A stretch of 64,000 bases of DNA, taken from positions 3,968,001-4,032,000 of the forward strand of contig NZ_CP107935.1 of assembly GCF_036038375.1 (NCBI RefSeq). Reading direction: 5' to 3'. This DNA comes from Streptomyces sp. NBC_00414. Its GTDB lineage: Bacteria; Actinomycetota; Actinomycetes; Streptomycetales; Streptomycetaceae. A model generated the notes under the pieces. It made no database searches, had not been told where the DNA came from, and saw nothing but the letters and a program-made list of their open reading frames with translations. This document shows, piece after piece, positions 8,210 through 16,234 of the stretch; position 1 is the stretch's first letter; the number at the start of each line of letters is the position of its first letter. A program made the translations under genes and the position numbers.

Positions 8210-10165
8210 CTAGTCGCGCCAGGCGCTCTCCCGCAGCAGGCGCAGGCCGTTGAGGCCGACCAGGACCGTGGAGCCCTCGTGGCCCGCGACGCCGAGGGGC
8301 AGCGGCAGGTGGCCCGCCAGGTCCCAGACGACCAGGACGCTGATGAACGCCCCCGCAAGGCACAGGTTCTGGACGACCAGGCGCCGGGCGCGACGGGAGA
8401 GGGCGACCGCCTTGGGGACGACCGTGAGGTCGTCGTGGACGAGTACGGCGTCCGCGGTCTCCAGGGCCAGGTCCGAGCCCGCCCGGCCCATCGCGACACC
8501 GGTGTGGGCGGCGGCCAGGGCGGGGGCGTCGTTCACACCGTCGCCCACGAAGAGCACCCGGCCGCCCAGGTCCCGTACCGCTTCCGCCTTCTCGTGCGGG
8601 AGCAGGTCCGCGCGCACGCCGTCGGAGGGGATACCGGTCCGCTCGGCCACGGAGCGGGCGGCCCGTGGGTTGTCGCCGGTGAGGAGAGCGGGCGCGGCGG
8701 TGGTGAGGCGGTTCAGGGCGGAGACGGCCGCGGGGGCACCGGGGCGGATCCGGTCGGCGAGGAGCAGCCAGCCCGCGCGTACGCCGTCCACGCGCACCAC
8801 GACCGCGGTGCCGTCGGTGTCGGGGACCGCCGCCCCCTCGCCGAGGCGCTCCGGCGAACCGACCGCCACCTCGCGTCCGGCCACGGTCGCGGTGACCCCG
8901 CACCCGGGCGCGGACCGGAAGTCGGACGCCCCCTCGGACTGCGTCCCGTGCGGGAGGTCCTGGGCGGCGGCCACGATCGCGCGGGCCAGGGGGTGCTCGC
9001 TGCGGTGTTCGGCGGCGGCCGCGAGGGAGAGCAGCTCGGTCTCCGAGAAGCCGGCTTCGGCTTCGGGGAGCACTTCGACGAGGTGGGGCGTGCCTTCGGT
9101 GAGGGTGCCGGTCTTGTCGTAGGCGACGCGGTCGGTCTGGCCGAGGCGTTCCATCACGACGGCGGACTTGATGAGCACGCCGTGGCGGCCCGCGTTGGCG
9201 ACGGCCGACAGGAGCGGCGGCATCGTCGCCAGGACCACCGCGCACGGCGAGGCGACGATCATGAAGGTCATGGCCCGCAGGAGCGCGCCGGTGAGGTCGG
9301 CGCCGAAGGCGAGCGGGACGGCGAGGACGAGGACGGTCGCGGCCACCATGCCGAGGGCGTAGCGGTGTTCGATCCGCTCGACGAAGAGCTGTGTCGGGGC
9401 CTTCGTACGGGACGCCTCCTCGACCAGGGCCACGACCCGCGCGATGACCGTGTCCGAGGGGTCACGTTCGACACGGACGCGCAGGGCTCCGGTGCCGTTC
9501 AGGGTGCCGGCGAAGACCTCGTCGCCCGCCGCCTTGGACACGGGGAGGGGTTCGCCGGTGATGGTCGCCTGGTCGATGTCGCTCGCGCCGTCGAGGACAC
9601 GGCCGTCGGCGCCGACGCGCTCACCGGGGCGTACGAGGATCACGTCACCGATGGCGAGCCCGGCCGCCTCGACCGTCTCCTCCCCCTCTTCCTCCGTACC
9701 GCTCACGGCGTGCAGCCGGGTGGCCGTCGGGGGTGCCAGACCGAGGAGGCCGCGGACGCTGTCCTCGGTGCGTGCGGTGGCCAGGGCCTCCATCGCGCCC
9801 GACGTGGCGAAGATGACGATGAGCAGCGCGCCGTCCATGACCTGGCCGATCGAGGCCGCGCCGAGCGCCGCGACGATCATCAGCAGGTCGACGTCGAGGG
9901 TCTTCCCACGCAGCGTCCTGAGCCCTTCGAGCGCGGGCTCCCAGCCGCCGGCCAGGTAGGCGGCGGCGTACAGCGGGCCCCACAGCCAGGCGGACCCGCC
10001 GAGCAGTTGGAGCGGCAGCGCGAGCAGGAAGGCCGCCGTGGAGAGGGCGGCCCAGCGGGCTTCGGGGAGGGCGAGGAGGCGCGTGCGGACGGGCCGCACG
10101 CGTGCCGGAGCCGGAGCGGGGGCGAGGGCGGGCGGGGCTGCGGGGGTGGATGCCGGGGCGGACAT
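8210..10165 (-). CDS. P1B-4-type heavy-metal ATPase (CtpD/CoaT-like)
   Basis: A membrane efflux ATPase of about 651 residues. Actuator loop TITGEPLPVSK, membrane metal site Ser306-Pro307-Cys308 (ASPCAVVLATMPP), phosphorylation motif with Asp350 (YDKTGTLTEGTP), SEHPLA, LLTGDNPRA and GDGVNDAPALA are in order, with HEGST in the last helix. SPC plus HEGST, and the lack of an N-terminal CxxC domain, mark subgroup P1B-4, which exports Co, Ni, Fe or Zn. The start is uncertain: ATG at 10165, 10177 or 10207. The last would put the operator inside the gene. Divergent from the ArsR gene, which probably represses it. Confidence 0.92.
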   Translation of the reverse strand: MSAPASTPAAPPALAPAPAPARVRPVRTRLLALPEARWAALSTAAFLLALPLQLLGGSAWLWGPLYAAAYLAGGWEPALEGLRTLRGKTLDVDLLMIVAALGAASIGQVMDGALLIVIFATSGAMEALATARTEDSVRGLLGLAPPTATRLHAVSGTEEEGEETVEAAGLAIGDVILVRPGERVGADGRVLDGASDIDQATITGEPLPVSKAAGDEVFAGTLNGTGALRVRVERDPSDTVIARVVALVEEASRTKAPTQLFVERIEHRYALGMVAATVLVLAVPLAFGADLTGALLRAMTFMIVASPCAVVLATMPPLLSAVANAGRHGVLIKSAVVMERLGQTDRVAYDKTGTLTEGTPHLVEVLPEAEAGFSETELLSLAAAAEHRSEHPLARAIVAAAQDLPHGTQSEGASDFRSAPGCGVTATVAGREVAVGSPERLGEGAAVPDTDGTAVVVRVDGVRAGWLLLADRIRPGAPAAVSALNRLTTAAPALLTGDNPRAARSVAERTGIPSDGVRADLLPHEKAEAVRDLGGRVLFVGDGVNDAPALAAAHTGVAMGRAGSDLALETADAVLVHDDLTVVPKAVALSRRARRLVVQNLCLAGAFISVLVVWDLAGHLPLPLGVAGHEGSTVLVGLNGLRLLRESAWRD

Positions 10166-10187
10166 GCGCGTCACCATACAGGAACAC

Positions 10188-10203
10188 ATGAACAGGTCTT
10201 CAT
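10188..10203. promoter_or_regulatory. ArsR/SmtB-type operator ATGAACAGGTCTTCAT
   Basis: TGAA-N6-TTCA core within ATGAACAGGTCTTCAT, very close to the SmtB/CzrA operator pattern. It lies just upstream of the metal ATPase start, facing the divergent ArsR gene. Metal binding to the repressor should release it and induce the pump. Confidence 0.75.
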
Positions 10204-10339
10204 TCATACCTTCCACTTCGGACCTCGCGTCTCGGACCTCGTGCCTCGTGCCTCGCGCTTCGGGTTCTGTGCTTCAGGCCTCGTGGCCCGTGCCGACGGA
10301 TGCCGATGGGTGGGGCGGGCGCCTCGCTACGATGGCGGC

Positions 10340-10690
10340 ATGGGTCATGGGGTCGATGCGAAGAGCAGCATCCGCGACCGTCTGGACGCCGTCGGCGCCG
10401 CGGACGTCGCGGCGACGCTCCAGGCCCTGGCCACGCCCTCCCGGCTGCGCATCCTGGCGCACCTGCGGGAGGGCCCGTGCGCGGTCGGCGAACTCGCCGA
10501 GGCGGCGGACCTGGAACAGTCGGCGTGCTCCCACCAGTTGCGGCTGCTGCGGAACCTGGGGCTCGTCACGGGAGAGCGGCGCGGCCGGTCCATCGTGTAC
10601 GCGCTGCACGACGACCATGTGGCGGAGCTGCTGGAGCAGGCGTTGCATCACGTGGAGCATCTGCGGCTGGGGCTGCGGGACGGGGCGTGA
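10340..10690 (+). CDS. ArsR/SmtB-family metal-sensing repressor with alpha-5 site
   Basis: A 116-residue winged-helix repressor. The helix-turn-helix is in AVGELAEAADLEQSACSHQLRLLR, and the wing is GERRGRSIVYAL. The C-terminal helix carries Asp91-x-His93 and His104-x-x-His107, the exact DxH...HxxH spacing of the zinc/cobalt-sensing alpha-5 site of CzrA and SmtB. Expected to be a dimer that leaves the operator at 10188 when metal binds. The ATG at 10340 was chosen by homology; upstream sequence (10210-10320) is a low-complexity CTCGTGCCTCG-rich tract and not coding. Confidence 0.93.
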   Translation: MGHGVDAKSSIRDRLDAVGAADVAATLQALATPSRLRILAHLREGPCAVGELAEAADLEQSACSHQLRLLRNLGLVTGERRGRSIVYALHDDHVAELLEQALHHVEHLRLGLRDGA

Positions 10691-10725
10691 CCGTCCCGGT
10701 GTGACGGGCCGGTGATCGCGCGCGG

Positions 10726-11511
10726 TCAGGCTTGGGGCTTGCGGGCCTCGAAGGCTTCGGGCTTGCGGGCCTCGAAGAGGTGGCGGGTGCTGTGGGCCAC
10801 GAACGGGCCCTCGGCCTCGATCCGCTCGTGCAGGCTCAGCAGTCGGGGCCGATAACGGTCGACGGTGAAGCCGGGCACCATCCACACCACCTTCCGCAGG
10901 AAGTGCACGACGGCCCCGATGTCCTGGAACTCCATCCGCAGCCGCTCCGCCCGCAGGTCGACGATCCGGAGGCCGGCCGCCTCGGCGTCGGCGCGCTCGC
11001 GGTCGGGGTGGCGGTGGTTGCGCCCGGCCTCCGGCTGCGGGCCGAGGAAGTACTCGATGATCTCGAAGACGCTGCCGGGGCCCACGTGCTGGGCGAAGTA
11101 CGTGCCGCCGGGCCTGAGGACACGCGTGATCTCCGTCCAGTGCGGCGTCACCGGATGCCGGCTCACGACGAGGTCGAAGGCCTCGTCGCCGAACGGCAGC
11201 GGGGCGTCCTCGGGGGCGGCGACGACGACCGCGCCGCGCGGGTGGAGCAGGGCGGTGGCCTTGGCGACGTTCGGGGGCCAGCCCTCGGTGGCGGCGGTGA
11301 GCTTCGGCAGCTTCCGCGCGGACGCGAGGACTTCGCCGCCGCCGGTCTGGATGTCGAGAGCGGCCTGCGCCCCGGCCAGGCGCTCCCCCATGGCTCGCGC
11401 GTACCCCCAGGAGGGGCGCTCCTCGGTGGCCCGTCCCTCGAACCACGAGAAGTCCCACCCCTCGGTGGGGGCGGCCTCGGCCTCGGCGACGAGTTCCTCG
11501 AAGGTCTGCAT
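10726..11511 (-). CDS. Class I SAM-dependent methyltransferase
   Basis: A 261-residue cytoplasmic methyltransferase with a Rossmann fold. Motif I is degenerate (ALDIQTGGGEVLA) and is followed by DLVVSRHPVTPHWTEITRVLRPGGTYFAQHVG, the motif III/IV region common in streptomycete methyltransferases. The C terminus has a tandem duplication, FEARKPEAFEARKPQA. The ATG at 11511 (MQTFEELVAEAEA) was chosen because upstream codons are low-complexity Arg-rich sequence. The substrate cannot be inferred. It lies tail-to-tail with the ArsR gene. Confidence 0.85.
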   Translation of the reverse strand: MQTFEELVAEAEAAPTEGWDFSWFEGRATEERPSWGYARAMGERLAGAQAALDIQTGGGEVLASARKLPKLTAATEGWPPNVAKATALLHPRGAVVVAAPEDAPLPFGDEAFDLVVSRHPVTPHWTEITRVLRPGGTYFAQHVGPGSVFEIIEYFLGPQPEAGRNHRHPDRERADAEAAGLRIVDLRAERLRMEFQDIGAVVHFLRKVVWMVPGFTVDRYRPRLLSLHERIEAEGPFVAHSTRHLFEARKPEAFEARKPQA

Positions 11512-11570
11512 GGGGCGATGGTGACAGGGGGTGCCTGGGTGCCGCGACAGGTTTCCCCTGGGGCCTGGGG

Positions 11571-12092
11571 TTACTCCTGCGCCGGTTCCTCCTCGTCGAG
11601 TACGAGGAGGGTGTGGACGTCGTCGCCGTGCCGGACCGTGCCCGCCGGGCGGAAGCCGTGGCGTTCCAGGAGGCGGACCGAGGCGGTGTTCCCGGCGAAG
11701 GGGTCGGCGTGGAGCGGGCGCACGCGCTCCTCGCGAAGGAAGAGGGCGAGGGCCTCGGTGCCGATGCCTCTGCCCCAGTGGGGGCGGCCGAGCCAGTAGC
11801 CGACGAAGCGCCGCCTTGCCTCGCCGTCGCCTTCCCCGTCCCACCAGGCGACGATGTGACCGGCGGGGGCGCCGTCCACGTCGACCGTTCGTACGAGGAC
11901 GGTGTCGTCGCCGAGGATGCGGTTGGCCCAGTGGGTCATGAAGCGCTCGCGTGGCCGGGCCGGGAACCGTGACCGCCGGCCGGCCTCGGGATCCTGTTCC
12001 TGCTCGAAGAACGCCTCCAGGTCGGCTTCTTCCACGATTCTCAGCCGTACGCGCGGCTGTGCGGGCGGTTGTCCGTGCGCGTCGTCGCTCAC
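11571..12092 (-). CDS. GNAT-family N-acetyltransferase
   Basis: About 173 residues of the RimJ-like GNAT type. It begins VRLRIVEEADLEAFFEQEQDPEAG; the acetyl-CoA loop appears as YWLGRPHWGRGIGTEALALFL (R-G-x-G-T in place of the QxxGxG/A consensus), and the closing strand is TASVRLLERHGFRPAGT. Alternative GTG starts at 12110 and 12092 both lack a ribosome site. The acceptor is unknown. It is followed 59 bases on by the methyltransferase on the same strand. Confidence 0.85.
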   Translation of the reverse strand: MSDDAHGQPPAQPRVRLRIVEEADLEAFFEQEQDPEAGRRSRFPARPRERFMTHWANRILGDDTVLVRTVDVDGAPAGHIVAWWDGEGDGEARRRFVGYWLGRPHWGRGIGTEALALFLREERVRPLHADPFAGNTASVRLLERHGFRPAGTVRHGDDVHTLLVLDEEEPAQE

Positions 12093-12159
12093 ACCGAGGG
12101 AGTCTGGCACCGGGCACTGACACTCGGCGTGGGCGACGACGGTGCGGGGACCCGGCGGC

Positions 12160-13032
12160 TCAGGGGACGAGGGGGCGTACCTCTTCGGCGGTGAAGCGGA
12201 TGAAGCCCTCGGGGTCCGGTTCGTCCGCGGTGGGCTGGAGGATCACGGTGTCGGCGCCGGCGTCCGTGAGGCGTTGCACGGCCTTGGCGACGGCGTCGGC
12301 GTCACCGGCGACTCCGAGGTCCGGGACCGACGCGACGCCTTCGGCCGCCAGCTCGGCCTGGAGGCGGGCGGTGGCGCCGGGGCCGGTGGCCGTGAGGAGG
12401 TAGACGACCACTTGGTGCGCGTCGGTGCGGGAGGCCGACGCGCGCCCTTCGTCGATGAGCTGACGAGCTTTCCGTACGCCGTCCGGTGGCGTGCTCGCGG
12501 TGAGGATGGTGCCGTCCGCGGCCTCTCCGGAGAGCTTCAGCGAGCGGGGGCCGGTGGCTCCGGCGAGGATCGGCACCGGGGCCGGCGGGGGCCAGTCGAG
12601 GGCGACGGCGTCGAGCTTCACGTACCGGCCCTCGGTGGTGACGCGTTCACCGGCGAGCAGTGCGCGCAGCGCCGCGAGGTACTCGCGCAGCAGCGTCACG
12701 GGGGACTCGGCCCGTGCTCCGACCTGCCCCATCCAGTCCTGTACGCCGTGGCCGACGCCCAGGACGGGCCGGCCCGGGAAGAGCCGGTGCAGGGTGGCGG
12801 TCTCCATGGCGGTGACGGCCACGTTGCGCAGCGGGACGGGGAGGAGGCCGACTCCGACACGCAGGCGGTCCGTCCACGCGAGGGCGGCTGCCGCTGCGGA
12901 GACGCCGCCTTCGAGGAAGCAGTCCTCCCAGAGCCAGAGTTCCTCCAGCCCCGCGTCCTCCGCCGCGCGGGCGACGGCTCGCAGACGTTCTGGGGGCAGT
13001 TGGGGCCGGAAGACAGCACCGAGTGAGGTCAT
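12160..13032 (-). CDS. LLM-class flavin/F420-dependent oxidoreductase
   Basis: A 290-residue luciferase-like monooxygenase fold. RPQLPPERLRAVARAAEDAGLEELWLWEDCF is the usual N-terminal strand-helix, and VGVGLLPVPLRNVAVTAMETATLHRLFPGRPVLGVGHG is the cofactor-binding region of the F420-dependent members. In actinomycetes such enzymes usually use F420. The substrate is unknown. The ATG at 13032 sits within GGAAGGCCCCATGACC. Single gene. Confidence 0.88.
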   Translation of the reverse strand: MTSLGAVFRPQLPPERLRAVARAAEDAGLEELWLWEDCFLEGGVSAAAAALAWTDRLRVGVGLLPVPLRNVAVTAMETATLHRLFPGRPVLGVGHGVQDWMGQVGARAESPVTLLREYLAALRALLAGERVTTEGRYVKLDAVALDWPPPAPVPILAGATGPRSLKLSGEAADGTILTASTPPDGVRKARQLIDEGRASASRTDAHQVVVYLLTATGPGATARLQAELAAEGVASVPDLGVAGDADAVAKAVQRLTDAGADTVILQPTADEPDPEGFIRFTAEEVRPLVP

Positions 13033-13080
13033 GGGGCCTTCCTACCCGGGGGGTGGGCGGGGCTCAACCTGTTTGTCGGA

Positions 13081-13374
13081 TCATTCCGCCTGGTTCGCCG
13101 GGGGCTCACCGTCGGACGCGTCCGTCTGCGGAGCGACGTACGTCCCCCGCTGCGGGACGGTGAAGACGAGGCCCTCCTCCACGATCACCGCGATCGCACG
13201 ACGGACCGTCGTACGCGCCAGGCCGTACTGCTGTACGAGCTGGGTCTCACTGGAGATGGGCCTGTTCGGCTGCCACTCGCCCCGCGCGATCCGGGCACGC
13301 AGGATGCCCGCGAGCTGCCGGTAAGGCGTGACGGGCCCGTCGTGATCGATTTCAGCGTCCGGCTGGAAGTCCAT
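13081..13374 (-). CDS. Small GntR-family winged-helix regulator
   Basis: A 97-residue protein with only the GntR DNA-binding domain: TPYRQLAGILRARIARGEW, then SSETQLVQQYGLARTTVRRAIAVIVEEGLVFTVPQRGTYVAP. No effector-binding domain follows. Such stand-alone GntR proteins are common near integrative plasmid remnants in Streptomyces. It lies 2 bases downstream of a second, frameshifted GntR gene on the same strand, so the two form one transcription unit. Confidence 0.9.
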   Translation of the reverse strand: MDFQPDAEIDHDGPVTPYRQLAGILRARIARGEWQPNRPISSETQLVQQYGLARTTVRRAIAVIVEEGLVFTVPQRGTYVAPQTDASDGEPPANQAE

Positions 13375-13376
13375 GA

Positions 13377-13647
13377 TCAGGAAGCCCCCGGCAGCGGGTC
13401 GGCGACGAAGGTGCCCTTGCCGTGGACGGTGACGATGAGTTCGCGCTCGCGCAGCACCTGGGCGGCGCGGCGCACCGTCAGGTACGCGACGCCGTATCCG
13501 GTGGCGAGGTCGCGCTCAGGAGGCAGCCGCGCGCCGGGCTGCAGCTCGCCCGCTGCGATACCGGGCGGCGATGTGGTCGGCGATGGCGACGTACACAAGT
13601 TGCGGCCCTTGCGGATCAAAGTCCGGAATCTTGTTCTGGTCACTCAT
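13377..13647 (-). pseudogene. GntR-family regulator with a single-base frameshift
   Basis: The ATG at 13647 encodes MSDQNKIPDFDP...YVAIADHIAAR, which leaves frame at base 13560. The rest of a normal GntR domain (IAAGELQPGARLPPERDLA, TVRRAAQVLRERELIVTV, GKGTFVADP) continues in another frame to 13377. Removing one base (the A at 13560, a T on the coding strand) restores an intact ~89-residue protein like its neighbour. Read as it stands, translation stops after ~43 residues. It is a recent pseudogene or a sequencing error; I cannot distinguish these. Confidence 0.8.
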
Positions 13648-13686
13648 AGAGCCACCGTAAGCATGCTCGACCTACGGTAACCATGA

Positions 13687-13707
13687 GTGAGCTATACATA
13701 GCTTCAC
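13687..13707. promoter_or_regulatory. Palindromic operator AGCTAT-AC-ATAGCT
   Basis: A perfect 6-2-6 inverted repeat (13690-13703) flanked by GTG and TTCAC, extending the symmetry with one bulged base. It sits 40 bases upstream of the frameshifted GntR gene and about 90 bases before the divergent small operon, so it is a likely GntR operator controlling both. Confidence 0.5.
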
Positions 13708-13794
13708 TGAGCTTGAACCGTCGAGACGCAAGAGACCCCGGCGACGGATGTGAGCCGTCCCGGGGCGTGGTCGACGTCTCGTAGGAGCGCCAAC

Positions 13795-14028
13795 GTGCTG
13801 GACCTTACCCTTCGCATGCTTGCCTGGATGCTGCGCATCTGCACCCCACGGCCCCGGGGTCGACACCGTCTCGGCGCGCTGCCGCCCCTGCGGTTCATCC
13901 CGGTCCCCCCGCCCCGCTTCGCGGACCACCGGCTCCAGCGTGGGCGCCGCAGAGCCGTCTACCTCGCGACGCTCGGCATCGATGTGGGCCCGGCCCGCAT
14001 CCACGGCGTACGCGTGGCGTCCCGATGA
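13795..14028 (+). CDS. Small basic hypothetical protein
   Basis: A 77-residue protein of unknown function. The GTG at 13795 is preceded by TAGGAG 7 bases upstream, a good ribosome site. The N terminus is hydrophobic (LDLTLRMLAWMLRI), and the rest is Arg/Pro-rich and strongly basic. Its stop overlaps the start of the next gene (ATGA), so the two are translationally coupled. It is divergent from the GntR pair and probably regulated by it. Confidence 0.65.
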   Translation: MLDLTLRMLAWMLRICTPRPRGRHRLGALPPLRFIPVPPPRFADHRLQRGRRRAVYLATLGIDVGPARIHGVRVASR

Positions 14029-14363
14029 CGCGCCCGGCGGTACGGATGTGCGCGCGCTGCGAACGCACCACAGCGGAGCCGGTCCTGGTGCACGAAGTAC
14101 ACGCGGCGACGGGCCCCGGCTTCAACGTCTACGCGTGCCAGGAGTGCGCCGGCCACTACCCGCCCCGCAGGGACCCGTACGAACTGCTCGAAGCCGAGCC
14201 CCGCCGATCCCGCCTCACCCTTCGCGTCTACAGGGTCGACGCGGACGGCACCGTGTCCGAGGAACGGGACAAGGTTGAAGTCCTGGTACGCGGCGGCGCG
14301 CTGCCGGTGTCGCTCACGTCGGCGTTCCCGCCGTGCGGATGCCCGCGCTGCCGAGCGCGGTAG
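14025..14363 (+). CDS. Small zinc-ribbon-like hypothetical protein
   Basis: A 112-residue protein with paired cysteines: CARCE near the N terminus, CQEC about 28 residues later, and a C-terminal CGCPRC. These suggest one or two structural zinc sites. The middle (TLRVYRVDADGTVSEERD) looks like a beta hairpin. Start ATG overlaps the stop of the upstream small gene by 4 bases. No known family is recognised; the pair with GntR regulators looks like accessory or plasmid-derived DNA. Confidence 0.7.
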   Translation: MTRPAVRMCARCERTTAEPVLVHEVHAATGPGFNVYACQECAGHYPPRRDPYELLEAEPRRSRLTLRVYRVDADGTVSEERDKVEVLVRGGALPVSLTSAFPPCGCPRCRAR

Positions 14364-14394
14364 CCAGACGTAAACCGGTTCACACAGCGCCCGC

Positions 14395-15018
14395 TCAGGC
14401 CTCCTTCGGGAACGTGACCTCCACTCGGCGGTTCTTGCGGCGGCCCTGTTCCGAGGTGTTGTCGGCGATCGGGTAGTCCTCGCTGTAGCCGCGGACCACG
14501 AAGGTGACGTTCATTCCACCCAGGTCCGCGGCCAGTTCCTCGTGGACGACCTCCGCCCGCCTCTTGGAGAGGGTGAGGCCGTGCGCGTACGAGCCGAGGT
14601 TGTCCGTGAAACCGAAGACGCGGACGTTCGTGGCCTTCTGGGTCTTGATCTCGGCCGCGATCGCCGCGATGCGGGAACTCGCCTCCGGGTTGAGCTTCGA
14701 ACTGTCCTTCGGGAAGAGAACCTCCGCCTGCAGCGCGAACGTCACGTCCTCGTTCGTGTCCTCGCGCCGCTCCTCACCGCCCAGGTCCTCGACGACCGAC
14801 TTGATGTCGAGCACCCGCGCCGCCGCGAGCGTCGCGCCGTCGGCCAGCTTCAGCCCCGGGCTGTTCGCGTCGACCTCGGGTGGCGGGGACGTGCTGACGC
14901 TGCCCGGCGGCGCGCTCGGGTCCTCGTCGTCCGCATGGGCCGAGGTCAGGGGCGTCATGAAGACCAGCGTCGTGAGGGCGGTGAGGGTGATCGACGTGGT
15001 GCGGAGGGTGAGAGGCAT
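14395..15018 (-). CDS. Secreted OmpA-domain protein of the tad locus
   Basis: A 207-residue protein with a signal peptide (cleavage near SAHADD) and a C-terminal OmpA-like peptidoglycan-binding domain: VTFALQAEVLFPKDSSKLNP, VRVFGFTDNLGSYAHGLTLSKRRAEVV and RRKNRRVEVTF. In a Gram-positive it would bind peptidoglycan noncovalently. It is the last gene of the locus, 2 bases after the lipoprotein gene; a GTG at 15024 overlapping that stop is an alternative start. It may anchor or guide the pilus through the wall (inference). Confidence 0.88.
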   Translation of the reverse strand: MPLTLRTTSITLTALTTLVFMTPLTSAHADDEDPSAPPGSVSTSPPPEVDANSPGLKLADGATLAAARVLDIKSVVEDLGGEERREDTNEDVTFALQAEVLFPKDSSKLNPEASSRIAAIAAEIKTQKATNVRVFGFTDNLGSYAHGLTLSKRRAEVVHEELAADLGGMNVTFVVRGYSEDYPIADNTSEQGRRKNRRVEVTFPKEA

Positions 15019-15020
15019 GG

Positions 15021-15605
15021 TCACTCGCCCTCGGGGAGTTCGATGGAGGCCGGGGGCATCGTCGGCACCTGGAACTGCACGCTGCTCGTGCCGTCCGGAG
15101 GCGCCGGGAACTGGGCGAACCAGTCGGCGGACTGGCCCTGGTCGATGCCACCTTCGAACTTCGTGCACAGGCAGCGTCCTTCGGTGTCCCTCAGGACGAA
15201 GTACTTCTTCTTGCCCGCCTGATCGACGACGCTGGCTCCGGCCAGGGACCCGCCGTTCTTCTTCAGCTCCGTCTCGTCGCTCTTCCATTCACTGGCGAGC
15301 CAGATCCCGGACGTAGCGTTCGTCACTTTGCCCTGAACGGTGAGGAACCCGCCCTCGTCGCGTTCGGCGGAAGTGACCGTCAGCGTGATGCCGTTGCTCT
15401 TGACCTCGGCCAGCGTCTGCTCCGGCTCGGCTTCCGCGGAGTCCTTGTCCTTGTCGTCGCCCTTGGCAGGAGCGGAGGACGACGCCTTGTCGGACTTGTC
15501 GTCGTCGCCGCCTCCACCGCAGCCGGCCACCGTGAGGACCAGCCCAGTCGTGATCGCCACCGCGGCCAGCGCCTTGCGGCCCCGCATGGTGTGCCGAAAG
15601 TCCAT
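15021..15605 (-). CDS. Putative lipoprotein of the tad locus
   Basis: A 194-residue protein with a type II signal: lipobox LTVAGC, lipidated Cys29, then a Gly/Asp/Ser/Lys linker. The remaining ~130 residues (ITLTVTSAERDEGGFLTVQGKV, then a CLC motif near the C terminus) look like a small beta-sandwich of the DUF4352/telomeric-repeat-like kind, which I cannot assign firmly. The ATG at 15605 has AAAGGAAG about 8 bases upstream; the GTG at 15623 would include that site. It lies between the TadG-like and OmpA genes. Confidence 0.8.
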   Translation of the reverse strand: MDFRHTMRGRKALAAVAITTGLVLTVAGCGGGGDDDKSDKASSSAPAKGDDKDKDSAEAEPEQTLAEVKSNGITLTVTSAERDEGGFLTVQGKVTNATSGIWLASEWKSDETELKKNGGSLAGASVVDQAGKKKYFVLRDTEGRCLCTKFEGGIDQGQSADWFAQFPAPPDGTSSVQFQVPTMPPASIELPEGE

Positions 15606-15619
15606 TGGACGGCTTCCTT

Positions 15620-16234
15620 TCACTCGGCCAGATGCACAGAGAACAGCACGGACGCGTCGGGAAGGTCGTCCAAATCGAAATCTTCGGGGTCGATGTCCAC
15701 GGTTTCGCCGTCACAGTCCAGTGTGACGGGTTCCGTAGGGTCGGCGTCGACGTCGAAGTCACACCGCGGTTCGATGACAGCGGTGGCGTCCGCGTTCGCG
15801 TGCTTGGTCTCCGTACCCGGAATGATCGAGTCGCCCACCGTGTAGTTCGTCTTGACGGCCACCCGGAATCCGGGCAGGGCATCGACGGTGGCGGGCTGGG
15901 CCGGGCCTTGCACAGTCGAGTCGTTGTCGGCAGCCAGCTCCTGCGCCGCGGCCGTGGCTGTGGTTCCGATGCCCTCGAACTTGTCGCCGTCGAGCCAGTC
16001 CAGCCAGTCGTCCTCGACGCCGATAGCGCCCTCCAGGCGCTCGATCAGCTCGTCCCTGGCATCCTGTGCGGCCGCCAACGCAGCGGCGTCCGCCGCAGAT
16101 TGTGCTCCGTTGCGAGCGGACGCCGCCTGAGCGAACGCGAAGAAAGCGAACGCGGCGAATAGCAGGATGCCCGTCAGCCAGATGTAGATGGGGAGCGTCG
16201 ACCCCCGGTCACCGCGGAAGTCAGGTCGGGTCAG
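15620..16234 (-). CDS. TadG-like pilus assembly protein, probable CTG start
   Basis: About 204 residues: a basic N terminus (TRPDFRGDRGST), one transmembrane helix (LPIYIWLTGILLFAAFAFFAF), an Ala-rich amphipathic helix (QAASARNGAQSAADAAALA), then an extracytoplasmic acidic domain. This is the standard layout of TadE/TadG minor pilins, with homologous proteins starting right before TRPD. In this frame there is no ATG, GTG or TTG near that point, only CTG at 16234, overlapping the stop of the pilin gene (CTGA). A CTG start or reinitiation is the simplest reading. The next possible GTG would add a long basic extension. Confidence 0.75.
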   Translation of the reverse strand: MTRPDFRGDRGSTLPIYIWLTGILLFAAFAFFAFAQAASARNGAQSAADAAALAAAQDARDELIERLEGAIGVEDDWLDWLDGDKFEGIGTTATAAAQELAADNDSTVQGPAQPATVDALPGFRVAVKTNYTVGDSIIPGTETKHANADATAVIEPRCDFDVDADPTEPVTLDCDGETVDIDPEDFDLDDLPDASVLFSVHLAE

